Assembly (NCBI RefSeq): GCF_048544455.1 | Contig: NC_133537.1 | Span: 308,859,738 to 308,923,737 of the forward strand | Length of the DNA: 64,000 bases | Reading direction: 5' to 3' | Source of the DNA: Silene latifolia | Lineage: Eukaryota; Streptophyta; Magnoliopsida; Caryophyllales; Caryophyllaceae | Shown here: positions 43,409 to 53,565 of the stretch, one piece after another | Numbering within the stretch: the stretch's first letter is position 1 | Layout of the letters: every line of letters starts with the position of its first letter | Notes under the pieces: model-generated | The model's database searches: none | What the model was told of the DNA's origin: nothing | What the model saw: only the letters and a program-made list of their open reading frames with translations | Program-made: the position numbers and the translations under genes

Positions 43409-46226
43409 TTAATCATCCAAAGTCATGGCTGTCTCATCATAGCTCTTACCGCTTCTCATAACGATAGCATTAACGGTCTCATGTGGTTGCGCACCTTGGG
43501 GCGGTAGTTGGCCCGATCTTCTTTGAGAGCTAGATGTGGCTAACTGAGCCATTTGATTTCCGAACATCTTGATAATGGTAGTGTGGTCTTGATCACTTTT
43601 TTGTATGTGAGCCATCAAGTTGGATTAACCCTTAGCCAGTTGCATCACCAAAGCTTCAAGTTTGCCCCCTTGGTCACTTTGTTGGGCATTTGAAGGTTGG
43701 CCTTATGGTTGTTGGAAGTTTTGCTGAGGTGGCCTTTGATTTTGACTTTGAAAACCCGGTAGATTGACGAACCTTTGTTGTTGAAGGATGAAGTTATTTT
43801 GTGGTTTTGTGGTGGAGGATTTAGCACATTGTTGCTTTTATATGACAAATTCGGGTGGAACTTTGTGTTGGGATTGTAAGTATTGGAGAAGGTACCCTGA
43901 GGATATGCCCTTTGCTTAAAACTTTGATGAGCATTTAACTCCTCAAGATTGGCTTGACATAAAGCGGCAACATGACCCGCTCCTCCGCAACCGTCACAAA
44001 CAACAATTTGGCTTATAGTAGACACGGCATTGACTTGTTGAAGAGAAGCACTTGCATCTCGGTCCGCTAATTGTTGTTGAAGTGAGGCAATTTTGTTGGA
44101 GTAAGTGTCCTCCACAATAGTGCGTCTACATAATAAATCTCGTATAAGGAATATCAAGGATTTATTTTATTTAATATATTTGTCAGTTGATTAATGTTTA
44201 TCGGTAACGCTCAGCTGGCTACAGTTTGACGTTACTGTCGTATGACGGCGGTGATCAGTTGATCCCTTTTGGTCACACTTATAGGATGCCGCCCAAATTG
44301 GATAAATTAATTTTTTGTATGATATGATATAATTAATTCCTTGTATTGTTTGACTTTTAATAAGTCGTGTGAATGTGTTATTTGATGACGGGTTACGAAC
44401 TCGGTCCAAGATGATTTATTATTTAATTATGTGATAATTAATTAATAAATATAAGTTAGAATTTGTTAATTAATAGTTAATTAATTAATTTTATACGGTA
44501 TGTTTGTATGTTATGAGGCGGAGGTAATTAGCTACTTAAATTTACAAGAGGTTGTAAAATTAGCTAATAAGGGTTCATAAGACACATTTTATATTGATAA
44601 AATGGTCTAATGCTTACTTAACAGTTAAGTGGTCATTAGTTGTTAATTTGTATTATTTAAATGTTAAATAGTCAAATTAATATTTAATTATATAAGATAA
44701 TTTAATATAAAACTTATAAGCGTTTGTGGGACAAATGTCAGAAATCGAAATGGACCATATGAGGCCCAAGTGAACCGGTTTTATAGGTCAAATATTGACC
44801 TCCACTTGTTAGTGTTTATTTGCAAAGATCACATGGGATGTTCCCATCAATTCTTTACATTTCATTCATTATATATACTCTCTTATACACACTTTGCATG
44901 GGTTAATTTTGAAGTCAGAAATTTCCACCCATTGTGCTAAGGTTGGCCGGTTTTTAGAAGGAAGAAGAACACCTATTTTCTTCATCTTTTTATCAACAAT
45001 TGATCATATAATCAAATAAATTCACACATAATAATATATATACATCAAATATTATTAGTAGTAATAATATTATAATATTAGTAGTAACATAAATATAAGG
45101 TTAATTATTATAATTACCTAGTTAGTAATTCTAGTAGTGTTTTGGGTTGATTCTTGGGTGCAACCTTAGGTTGCCTTCTACTTTGAGGGCTAAGGTTCAA
45201 GGAGGATCATACATACCAATTTAGTAGAAGAACTACAAAGATAGGTGATTTTTGTGGTGCCCTTATTGTCATACTTACCATTGTAAGGAATTTTCCATTC
45301 TTATTCTTTGCATGCATGTAGTTTAGACCACTTAATAAAATTAACTAGTAATTTTATTATCACTAAGATAGTCTTATATGGTTTAAAATACTAACAAATT
45401 TGAGCCTTCAATACGGAAGTATCGGTAGATTCCTCCTTACTCTTGATTGGCACATTTCTTGAATTGACATATTGCACCTCATGGATTGCCATGGATTCAG
45501 CTGTGGCATGAGCAATATCGATGTCAGTTTGATCAAACCGCCCATTGTTGGCGGAATCAAGTATTCTTCGGAACTCGGCACAACATCCATTGTAGAAAGT
45601 TCTAGCTAGGAACCAAGGATCCAACCCGTGATGTGGCCATTGTCTTTGCAAATCCTTGTATCTCTCCCAAGCTTCATAGAGGCTTTCTAGACCTTGTTGA
45701 CGGAATCCCGTGATTTAACTTGTCAAGGTTTGAGTTTTCTCCGGTGGAAAATATTTTTGGTAGAAAGCAAGAGCCAAAGTCTCTCAATTGGTGATCCCCA
45801 TGACGGTTCTATCAAGACTATTGATCCATAGTTTTGTCTTGTCCTTCAAAGAAAAAGGCAAAAGTATCTCCCTTATTTGATCTTGTGCGACTTCTGTTTG
45901 CCTACTTCTGTTTGCCTTATCATGGAGCAATAGTCACAAAAATTTTGCACATGAAAATTGGGATCTTCCAAAGGACTTCCCCCAAATTGCTTCCTCTCCA
46001 CAAGGCTGATGAAAGCCGGTTTGATATCGAACTCGGTGGCTCCAATTTGGGTAGTAATGATACCCCTTGGGAGCATAGCCGCGGTGGGCTTGGAATGATC
46101 GGAAAGTTTCACCATCTTTTGGATTGGTGAAGGTGGTAATGGTGGAGATGATGAACTAGAACCTTCCTCCTCTTCAAAATCTTGAAGATCGTCTAAGTAA
46201 GACTTTCTTGCACTTTCAATTTGCAC
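43409..46226 (-). pseudogene. Athila Gag, split by a Copia solo LTR
   Basis: The N-terminal part (46226-45873) has ATEFDIKPAFISLVERKQFG and GSPLEDPNFH, typical Athila Gag. A 14-base tandem duplication ACTTCTGTTTGCCT (45888-45917) breaks the frame. Further right-to-left, GLDPWFLARTFYNGCCAEFR and NGRFDQTDIDIAHATAESMA (45620-45480) continue Gag up to the solo LTR. Beyond the LTR come LQQQLADRDA and one CCHC knuckle, CDGCGGAGHVAALC (44010-43965). Then follow Asn/Gln-rich repeats and MAHIQKSDQDH. Several stops and frameshifts are present. Confidence 0.85.
44094..45396 (+). repeat. Copia solo LTR inside Athila gag, TSD AATTT
   Basis: It starts TGTTGGAGTAAGTGTCCTCC and ends AAAATACTAACA. It is flanked by AATTT at 44089-44093 and 45397-45401. 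Internal motifs such as TTTGACGTTACTGTCGTATG and GGTGATCAGTTGA match the element-orientation LTR of the Copia element at 1966-10773 with divergence. It is therefore a related family reduced to a solo LTR by recombination. Confidence 0.9.
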
Positions 46227-46446
46227 GGGAGAAGCGGCCTCTTTAATTTATTTCAAAAAACGCCGTCTTCTACGCAAGGTTTTTTCGGGCTTAGAATCAG
46301 GTGGAAACAATTCTCCAATGCGAGAAGACCTGAGCATAAAACAACAATTTCAAGAAATTTGTAAGTAACAGTCTCAAGGAACAAGTGTTCCTTAAGACAA
46401 AAGAAAACAAGATAGAAATCAACAATTCAATTAGCAATAACCGTGT

Positions 46447-46463
46447 CGCCGGCAACGGCGCCA
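46447..46463 (-). other. Primer-binding site of the Athila element
   Basis: TGGCGCCGTTGCCGGCG on the minus strand, five bases after the LTR. It is the well-known Athila-type primer site with one mismatch. Confidence 0.92.
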
Positions 46464-46468
46464 AAATT

Positions 46469-48104
46469 TGATAGGTTTTGTCACACACCTAATCAAAATA
46501 AATACCCTAGACACAAATGAATGTAGTGCAAAGGGGTCGAACACAAGGAGACGGGAATTGCTTATCGAAATGCTATGAACAAAAAACCTATCTAGGTCCA
46601 TTCAATTGGTTGTTTGGTTTGGTTTGATAACTTGCAATTAAAATATTGTAAATAATATATGATAAAAGAGTATAGGGGAGTCGGGTCACACATGAAAATG
46701 TATATAAATGTTAATGTTAAACTCGGAATAGATAACGTTGTTAATTGTTTAGGTCTTATGACAACCATCTCTCGGCCTTATTGTCAACCATAGAACGGGT
46801 CCTAACGATCTCTCGTTATGGCTAGGTCGGTCTACTAAAACGTTCTTTGCCTATTTCATTTTCGTGTCTCTCGACTTATAAAAGTGAATTAACAAATTAA
46901 TCTAAGATAGTGATCAATTACCAAAGATTAGCAAATATAACAAGCATGAGATAGAAACTATTAAACAATATTACATAATCCTTATTTAACATTTACAAAT
47001 ACTAATTATGCATGCCTTCTTTATTCCCTAAACATATGAAACTACTCACTCATAATGGAAATAGAACTAATATTGTATAAATTAATAAACATGATTATAA
47101 TGGAAATATAACTAAATGAAATTATAAGAATTAATAATAGACTAGATAGAAATAACATATGAATTACTAAAATGCTAAAGATGAGAAATGTAATATGAAA
47201 TGTTAATGATAAACTAGTGATGAAATAACTTGATAATAATATAAAATAACAAACTAAAATGAAATGCTAATAACTAAAATGTAAATTATTAAACAACGAT
47301 AATGTAAAATGCAATAACGAAATAAACTAGAATTAAAATTACCGAAACAAAGAACTTGGAACTTGAATAACAAACCCAAATTACTTTGAATGGAAAGATT
47401 GTATTATAAAGAACCAAATGCTTAACAAAATGTAAATTGTTTAACAAAAGAAATGCTTAACCAAATGGTAAACTAATGAAAATTAGAGAGAATTTGTGCT
47501 TAAGGTTATACGAAAGGTGTAAGAGAGTGTAAAAAGATATCCCCTAATGACGGATTAAGGCCCCTATTTATAGTAAAATAGGGGCATAACGTAAAACTCA
47601 TAGGACAAGGATGCCCCGATCGGAGACAGGCCACCCCGGTCGGGGTCGTGTGAATCCGGCCACATTCTCTTAATTCTTGATTAATTGTTCAAAGGGATCC
47701 AAAGTTTACGATTAATGCTCCTTAATACACCGGGTTAAATGCATATTTGGGGATCCTAAGAGCATCTCCAAGCTTGACTTGGACATTAGCTTGGACCAAC
47801 TTCATTTCTTCACTTTGTTCATCAACCCAAGCTCCATTTCTTCATGCTCGGGATTCTTTTACTTGGTTTTCCCAAAATGCCCTTCCTTATGCATGTCTTG
47901 TTTGGTTTAGCCTCGTGACTTCTTTAGTGTTTGCACATTTGACGGGAAAAAGCTATAAAAGCTATATTTCCTACAAAATATAATAAAAACAAGCAAAGAC
48001 ACTAGAACACGGAATTAGCTCAAAAATACACTAATAACAGTGTGATATTCAATCAAAATCGAGCTAAAATAAGGGGTAAAATCTTATATAAAATGGACAC
48101 GTCA
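46469..48104 (-). repeat. 5' LTR of the Athila element
   Basis: On the plus strand TGATAGGTTTTGTCACAC...ATGGACACGTCA. The ends are inverted TGA/TCA. An alternative right end at 48039 (CTAATAACA) is possible; 48104 is preferred because LINE coding starts immediately after it. Confidence 0.75.
47565..47572 (-). promoter_or_regulatory. TATA box of the Athila LTR
   Basis: TATAAATA on the minus strand within CTATAAATAGGGG, followed downstream by an A-rich leader. Confidence 0.6.
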
Positions 48105-49430
48105 ATTACCAATACTTGGTACTCTTTCAAGATTAATGGTGGTGGTGTTGGGTTTTTTCAAGGGAAGAGTGACATTAGACAAGGAGATCCCTTGTCTCCT
48201 TATCTCTTTGTGCTCAGTATGGAAGTGTTGTCCAGGCATATGAGAGTTCTCTACCAGGACCTTAATGTTTCACATCATCCTAAATGCAGACAACTTAATC
48301 TTACTCATTTACTTTTTGCAGATTACCTGATGATTTTTGTTAGAGGGGGTGTGCCCTTAATTGCTAAAGCAGTCGAGAATGTGCTTTCTAAGTTTGCTAC
48401 TGTCTCTGGGTTGTATGCTAATGCGGATAAAACTAATATCTACTTTGGTGGAAACTCTCCTACTGTTCAGCAAGCTATACTTCAGGATACTGGCTTTTCA
48501 GTTGGATCATTTCCCTTCAGGTACTTGGGTATTCCCTTGACTGACTCTAGGTTCTCGGTTGCATTATATGATCCTCTAATCACTAAAGTTCAGCATGTCT
48601 GTCAGCATTGGTCTTCAAGATTATCATCCTATGCTGGTAGAGCTCGGCTTATAAACTCTGTCATTTTTGCTCTTGAAAATTTTTGGTGTTCTAGTATTTT
48701 GATGCCTCTTGAAGTGACTAAAACTATCAATAAGCTTTGCAAGGACTTCTTTTGGGGTGGTGTTAATGGAGAAACGAAAATGGTTTTTAAGAGTTGGAGG
48801 CATTTTTGTTCTCCGTGGGATGGTGGTGGTTTTAATATTAAGGACATTGAAACCTGGAACCTTTCCCTCCTTCTTAAGTGGATTCGGATTCTAACTCAAG
48901 CTCCTAGAGACCTTTGGGCTAGATGGCTTACTACCTACACTTTCAAGCATCAGGACATTTGGTCTATTACAATCAAAGATCATTTTTCCTCCAGTCTTAA
49001 GAGTATCATCAAAGCTAGAGACAATTTAATTCAGAGGTCTCGTAGTATTCAGCAAGCTCAGGAACTGATTAACAGTTGGGCAAAGGGAGAAGTTCTGAGG
49101 CCAGGTGTTGCTTACAGGGTTCTGAGAGCATACATTGTTGCTGGTATTTGGACTTCTAACCTGCAATGCTCTCGGATTATTCCAAGTCACAGATTCATTA
49201 CCTCTCTGGCTTTGCAATTTCAATTGGCCACTGTGGATAACATCAAACGCATGGGGGTTTTATTTGGTTAATATGTGTGTCATATGTGAACAACATAAAG
49301 AGTTTCATGGGCACTTGTTCTTTTACAGTTGTTTTTCTGATGTTGTTTGGTTTATTATCCTGTCTCGGATGGGTTTGGTGAGATCTGGCAGGACCCTGAT
49401 GTAGGAATGGTCTAATCCTCCTGGGTTACT
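48105..49430 (+). pseudogene. LINE reverse transcriptase, partial, with mutated active site
   Basis: The frame reads NTWYSFKINGG (about 48110), then SDIRQGDPLSPYLFVLSMEV (about 48170-48230), the classic L1 RT block. The catalytic block reads FADYLMIF (about 48317); relatives have FADDL, so the second catalytic Asp is Tyr and the enzyme would be inactive. The thumb region FRYLGIPLTDSRFSV and RLSSYAGRARLINSV follow, then WGGVNGETKMVFKSWRHFC. The frame stops at 49269-49271. The zf-RVT tail continues in another frame (CEQHKEFHGHLFFYSCFSDV). Only about a third of a full L1 ORF2 is present. Confidence 0.9.
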
Positions 49431-49601
49431 TAAGAATGCAGGGTGGAGAAGGGATTGGTTCAGAATCTCCTTAGCTGCAGTGGTTTATCAGCTTTGGCAG
49501 GAACGAATACTCCATTTTTGCCCAAAAATGCAATGATGTGGCAGCATTAGTGAAACGAATTAAGTGCCTTGTTGCTCTTAGGCTCCTTATGAAGCCTTAT
49601 A

Positions 49602-49843
49602 ACTTACTTCCTCCATTTCATTCATTTCTATACATTTGCTTTATATACGTATATCAATGCTCGTTTTCGTTTGTTCATATCTTTAGTTACATATTAAGAA
49701 AAATTATAAAAATTTGATATTCACAATGTACTTGGTAAGATAATTAAAACAAGATCTCACATGACTATCTTTTATTTTATATATTAAAAGTTGTATCGAA
49801 GATTCTCCGCACTTATGAATAGTGCTCAAAAAGCAAATGTATC
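49602..49843. mobile_element. Small Stowaway/mariner-like MITE in the LINE tail (right end eroded)
   Basis: The left end is CTTCCTCCATTTCATTCATT followed by TATACATTTGCTTTATATAC. The right end carries the inverted AAAAAGCAAATGTAT only. The left end resembles CTCCCTCCGTTTCA of Stowaway elements. It splits LINE coding remnants from the LINE 3' UTR. Confidence 0.5.
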
Positions 49844-49990
49844 AAGGCCATATCCTCCTACATCTTACTAGCTAGAGCTTTCCCTTTTTAGTGGTTTTCT
49901 TATTTTGTTGGATTCTCTATTGGATATGCTTTTGCAAGTTGTAATTTCTTTTCTTTAATGAAATGAAATTATAATTTTTTGCAAAAAAAA

Positions 49991-50444
49991 TAATTAAAAA
50001 GTAGTTTTTTCGACTAAAAAATGTTAAAATAAAAGACATGTCATGAACTTTTCTTTGATCCGTACCCGGCCCAAGACCCGTATTTGACCCGCCCCGTTTG
50101 ACAGCTCTAATCACATTCATCCATATTCTTATAATATGGTATGCATCCCGACCCGTCACTCGCTTGTGAAGATATTCTTTTGTCACAACTCACAATGGGA
50201 GTTTTATTGCTTCCAGAAAACCTTTATGCCATTCAACATTATTCTTTCTTCTTTTTCTTTGCCTTCAAATTTATTTATTTTCTTTCTTTGATTATATTTA
50301 CAAGTAAATGAAACCGCTGAGATTACGATCAATTAAACATATCTTTTGTGGAGCTTAAACAATGGCTAGTAATTTTGATTGTATCAAACTTAAGGGTGAA
50401 GAGTAGCTATATCATCAAACTTGAAAGTGTAGAATACTAGTACA
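49991..50444. other. Upstream region of the PPR gene
   Basis: AT-rich with a CT-rich patch near 50220-50290. No clear TATA box at a convincing distance and no other gene. Confidence 0.5.
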
Positions 50445-52034
50445 ATGTATGACATACTAATCTCAAAACTCAGGCGTTGTTGTTCATTAAAACACATTAA
50501 TCAACTCCATGGATTTCTCATTATTACAGGGTTGTTCAATGACGACAACTTTATCCTTTCAAAATTCATTGAAACATGCTCTAGAATCGGCTTTTCGCAG
50601 TATGGCCATGTTGTTTTCAGACATAAATATAAACCCAGTATATATCTTTACAATACTATGATCAAGTCTTCATCTTTGCAGCAATCTTCTGCTAAAGAAT
50701 CCATCATTTTGTTCAATACCATTCGGGTTGCGGGACTTTTACCTGATAGTTATTCGTTTCCGTTTGTACTAAGGGCGGTGAACCGGGTTTTGGATGGTAA
50801 TGTGGGGAGACAGGTGCATGGGCAGGTCATAAGAAGTGGGTTTCAGGAGAATGTTCATGTTGCTATTGCACTTGTTCAGGTGTATTCATCATGTGGGTAT
50901 ATGGAGGATGCACGCCACGTATTTGATGAAATGTCGAGGTTGGGTGATGTTGCGTTGTCGAATGCGATGATTGCTGGGTATGCTGGTGTTGGTGACATGG
51001 ATAGTGCACGGCAGATTTTTCAAAGTATGAGGGAAAAGAATGTGATTTCTTGGACTAGTTTGATTGCTGGCTACGTACATGTGAAGAGACCAGAGGAAGC
51101 TATTGAGATCTTTCACATGATGAAGGGTGAAGAAGATGTGGAGCTTGATGAGGTTGCGTTGTTGTCTACTCTTTCAGCTTGTGCCGATTTGGGTGCGCTC
51201 GAATTGGGTCAATGGATCCATGGCTTCATTCACCAGCGTAACATGCGTATGACGGTTCGTCTTTGCAATGCTCTAGTTGATATGTATGTAAAATCCGGAA
51301 ACATACAGAAAGCTTTGCAGGTTTTCGAGAGTATGCCGTGTAAGACTGTTGTCTCTTGGACGACAATGATAGTGGGTTTGGCGTTCCACGGATTAGGACG
51401 GGAAGCATTGGAGATATTCTCTCGTATGGAAAGAGCGGGAACTAGGCCGAATGAGATCAGTTTCATTGGAATTCTTTCGGCCTGTAGTCACGTCGGGTTA
51501 GTTGAGTTGGGACGCACATATTTCAATTCCATGAGCTCAAAGTATGGGATTACACCAAAGATTCAACACTATGGCTGTATGATAGATTTGCTAGGACGCG
51601 GAGGTTTTCTCCAAGAGGCAGAGGATCTGGTGAGTAGGATGCCCTTCAATGCTAATGCTGCTATATGGGGATCACTTCTTGCTTGTGCACGAACCCAAGG
51701 GGATTCCTCCCTTGCTGCAAAAGCTTTGCAACATCTATCAATTTTGGAACCACATAATAGCGGGAATTATACCCTTGTTTCCAATACATATGCCGCGATT
51801 GGAGAATGGAGTGAAGCTAGGCTAGTAAGGAAAACAATGAGAAGCTTGGATGTTAAGAAGTTGCCTGGGGGAAGCTCTATTGAGCTTAATGGTTGTATCC
51901 ACAGATTTGTTTCTGGTAGTGTACCTAATAATGCTGAGGCAAAGGAAATCCATGAAATTCTCCGGGAGATAAATCGACAATGTAAGATGGAAGGGTGTGG
52001 ACAAAAGAAAGAGGATCAGTTGTTGACGGAATGA
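50445..52034 (+). CDS. PLS-class pentatricopeptide repeat protein with E domain (At5g56310-like)
   Basis: An intact, intronless 529-codon gene. The N-terminus (LKHINQLHGFLIITGL) is the usual PLS start. Tandem PPR motifs run from about residue 65 to 420: YLYNTMIKSSS, DSYSFPFVLRAV, HVAIALVQVYSSCGYMEDA, VALSNAMIAGYAGVGDMDSA, VISWTSLIAGYVHVKRPEEA, VRLCNALVDMYVKSGNIQKA, VVSWTTMIVGLAFHGLGREA and QHYGCMIDLLGRGGFLQEA. An E domain (AAIWGSLLACARTQGD onward) and E+-like end (GGSSIELNGCIHRFVSG) follow. There is no DYW domain. Such proteins usually act in chloroplast or mitochondrial RNA editing by binding one RNA site and recruiting a deaminase. The order of motifs most resembles Arabidopsis At5g56310 by memory. 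No clear targeting peptide is visible by eye. ATG 50445 is the first in frame and fits family length. Confidence 0.92.
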   Translation: MYDILISKLRRCCSLKHINQLHGFLIITGLFNDDNFILSKFIETCSRIGFSQYGHVVFRHKYKPSIYLYNTMIKSSSLQQSSAKESIILFNTIRVAGLLPDSYSFPFVLRAVNRVLDGNVGRQVHGQVIRSGFQENVHVAIALVQVYSSCGYMEDARHVFDEMSRLGDVALSNAMIAGYAGVGDMDSARQIFQSMREKNVISWTSLIAGYVHVKRPEEAIEIFHMMKGEEDVELDEVALLSTLSACADLGALELGQWIHGFIHQRNMRMTVRLCNALVDMYVKSGNIQKALQVFESMPCKTVVSWTTMIVGLAFHGLGREALEIFSRMERAGTRPNEISFIGILSACSHVGLVELGRTYFNSMSSKYGITPKIQHYGCMIDLLGRGGFLQEAEDLVSRMPFNANAAIWGSLLACARTQGDSSLAAKALQHLSILEPHNSGNYTLVSNTYAAIGEWSEARLVRKTMRSLDVKKLPGGSSIELNGCIHRFVSGSVPNNAEAKEIHEILREINRQCKMEGCGQKKEDQLLTE

Positions 52035-53535
52035 GAGCGCTCTTTCTTTATTGTCCATCATTTTAGATTTTGAAGCTGTTGGATTAAGCATGAGGTAATA
52101 CTGCTACCTCAAACATCTGATCTGATTTCTTATAGGGGAAATAATCATGTGGAAAAGATGTATCGAGCAATACGCCTGATCCACGAGATTCAAATCTATC
52201 AAATTTCTTCGATTATAGATCCTAATTCGAGCGACAAAGATGTATTTGAAGTGCAAGTAATAACAATTTTTCTATCCTATGTCTGCTAAGCACATGATAA
52301 GAAAACCAGGAAGGAAAGAAAAATTTATGGGAAATTGCAATATCAGTAATAATTCACAATTGCTCAAATTAATGTCTTAAATTTTCTTTTTGAATTTTGG
52401 TTGGTTTAGTTTGGGTTTTGATTTGTTAGGTGTGGGAGTGGTGGCTGGATGGTGATAGGAAGGCGGCATGGATGAAGGGTGGCCCTGGGGAGGCAGGGCA
52501 AGGAGTGTGAAGGGGAGCGAGCATACAGGGACAGTGGGGGCAAGTGCAGGCTAGAGTAACGAAGTCGTGAAGGTCGACGATGGGTGGATGAGTGAACGTT
52601 TCTCTTGTAACTTTCTTTTGCAGTCAACAGTAGTAGTAGTAGTAGTACATTATACCCACAAAAAATAAAAATAAATAAATAAAAGTGTTATTCGAAATTT
52701 TGGTAAATAAGTTTTTACTCGACAGCATAGGAACTCCAAAAGCACTGGAAAATTAAAAGGTCAAGACAGTGAGCAGCAAGCATTACAAAGGGACGCAATG
52801 ACGACAGTAACACCTCATAAACCACAAGCCAAACCAAACACTAAATCTGTTACGAATTCAAATCTATCAGCAAACAACAAGGTTTCATCACATAGAACCA
52901 GTAATAAAGGTAAAAAAGGAAAACGCTGGAATATATATATCTGCCAACTCTCTTTCAACCACCAATTTCCATGGATTTCACAGCAGCTGCTAATGTAGGG
53001 GAATTACTGCATTAAAAAAAAACCACGAATTCATTACATCCCATGCCAAATTATTAATTCTCGAAGTTACACAGCATTTATTTTCCACAAACTGTCTCGG
53101 CTTCTACAGTAAGTTGGTAACCGTATAACATACGCTTCCGAGAAAGAAGTCCCAAGTTCCAAAACAGACTCCACAAAGCCACACAATTGTTTGGAGTGGA
53201 TTTGAGAAACAATGGTTGCAGTTTCTTCATAACGCACATCATTCACGCCCCAACCAACCCCACTCGAAGAATAAAGAAGAAATAGAGGAAGCATAAAAGT
53301 AAAAAGGAGGGTGTACAAAAAATTCTCAATGTAACACACCTAAAAATGGAACAGAACTTTGCGTGAGCCGTGTATGAGCAAACCCTAATCGTATGTATGT
53401 CTCATTTAGTTATAGGGTTAATGGGATAGTCTCACATACAAGTATACAACCATCTGATATAATTCTTTGTGAAACTTTGTCAAACATTAAAAACGGAATG
53501 CCATTAACACTGTCTCATAGGTACTGCGTCCAACA
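52035..53535. other. Intergenic region between the convergent PPR and RBP45-like genes
   Basis: No supported gene. It contains a diverged MITE piece at 52258-52345, a GT-rich patch at 52405-52580, a (TAG)n run near 52628 and probably the 3' UTRs of both convergent genes. Confidence 0.55.
52258..52345 (-). mobile_element. Diverged fragment of the palindromic MITE
   Basis: TTTTTCTATCCTATG..TAAGCACATGATAAGAAAACC, then TTATGGGAAATTGCAATATC, match the right half (inverted) of the MITE at 16911-17098. Only about 90 bases are alignable. Confidence 0.5.
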
Positions 53536-53565
53536 AGAAGATAAACACAAAGATAACGTATTTAC

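Larger units (their letters stand above)
40713..48104 (-). mobile_element. Ty3/Gypsy Athila-lineage element lacking RT/integrase, truncated at its 3' side
   Basis: In minus orientation: 5' LTR (48104-46469), primer site TGGCGCCGTTGCCGGCG, gag, protease, a 3' non-coding segment and the Athila ORF-1/env-like gene. RT, RNase H and integrase are absent between 42500 and 42160, a large internal deletion. The 3' LTR is missing at about 40712. A Copia solo LTR (44094-45396) splits gag. Confidence 0.88.
48105..49990 (+). mobile_element. L1-like LINE, 5'-truncated
   Basis: It carries the C-terminal half of a plant L1 reverse transcriptase, a zf-RVT-like tail, a 3' UTR (TTTCTTTAATGAAATGAAAT near 49948) and a short A-run at 49982-49989. 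The 5' part is missing where the Athila LTR begins. A small inverted-end MITE occupies about 49602-49843. Confidence 0.82.

Noticed and set aside
47747-47983. 78-codon plus-strand frame in the Athila LTR
   Set aside because: Lies within the LTR with no motif; expected by chance.
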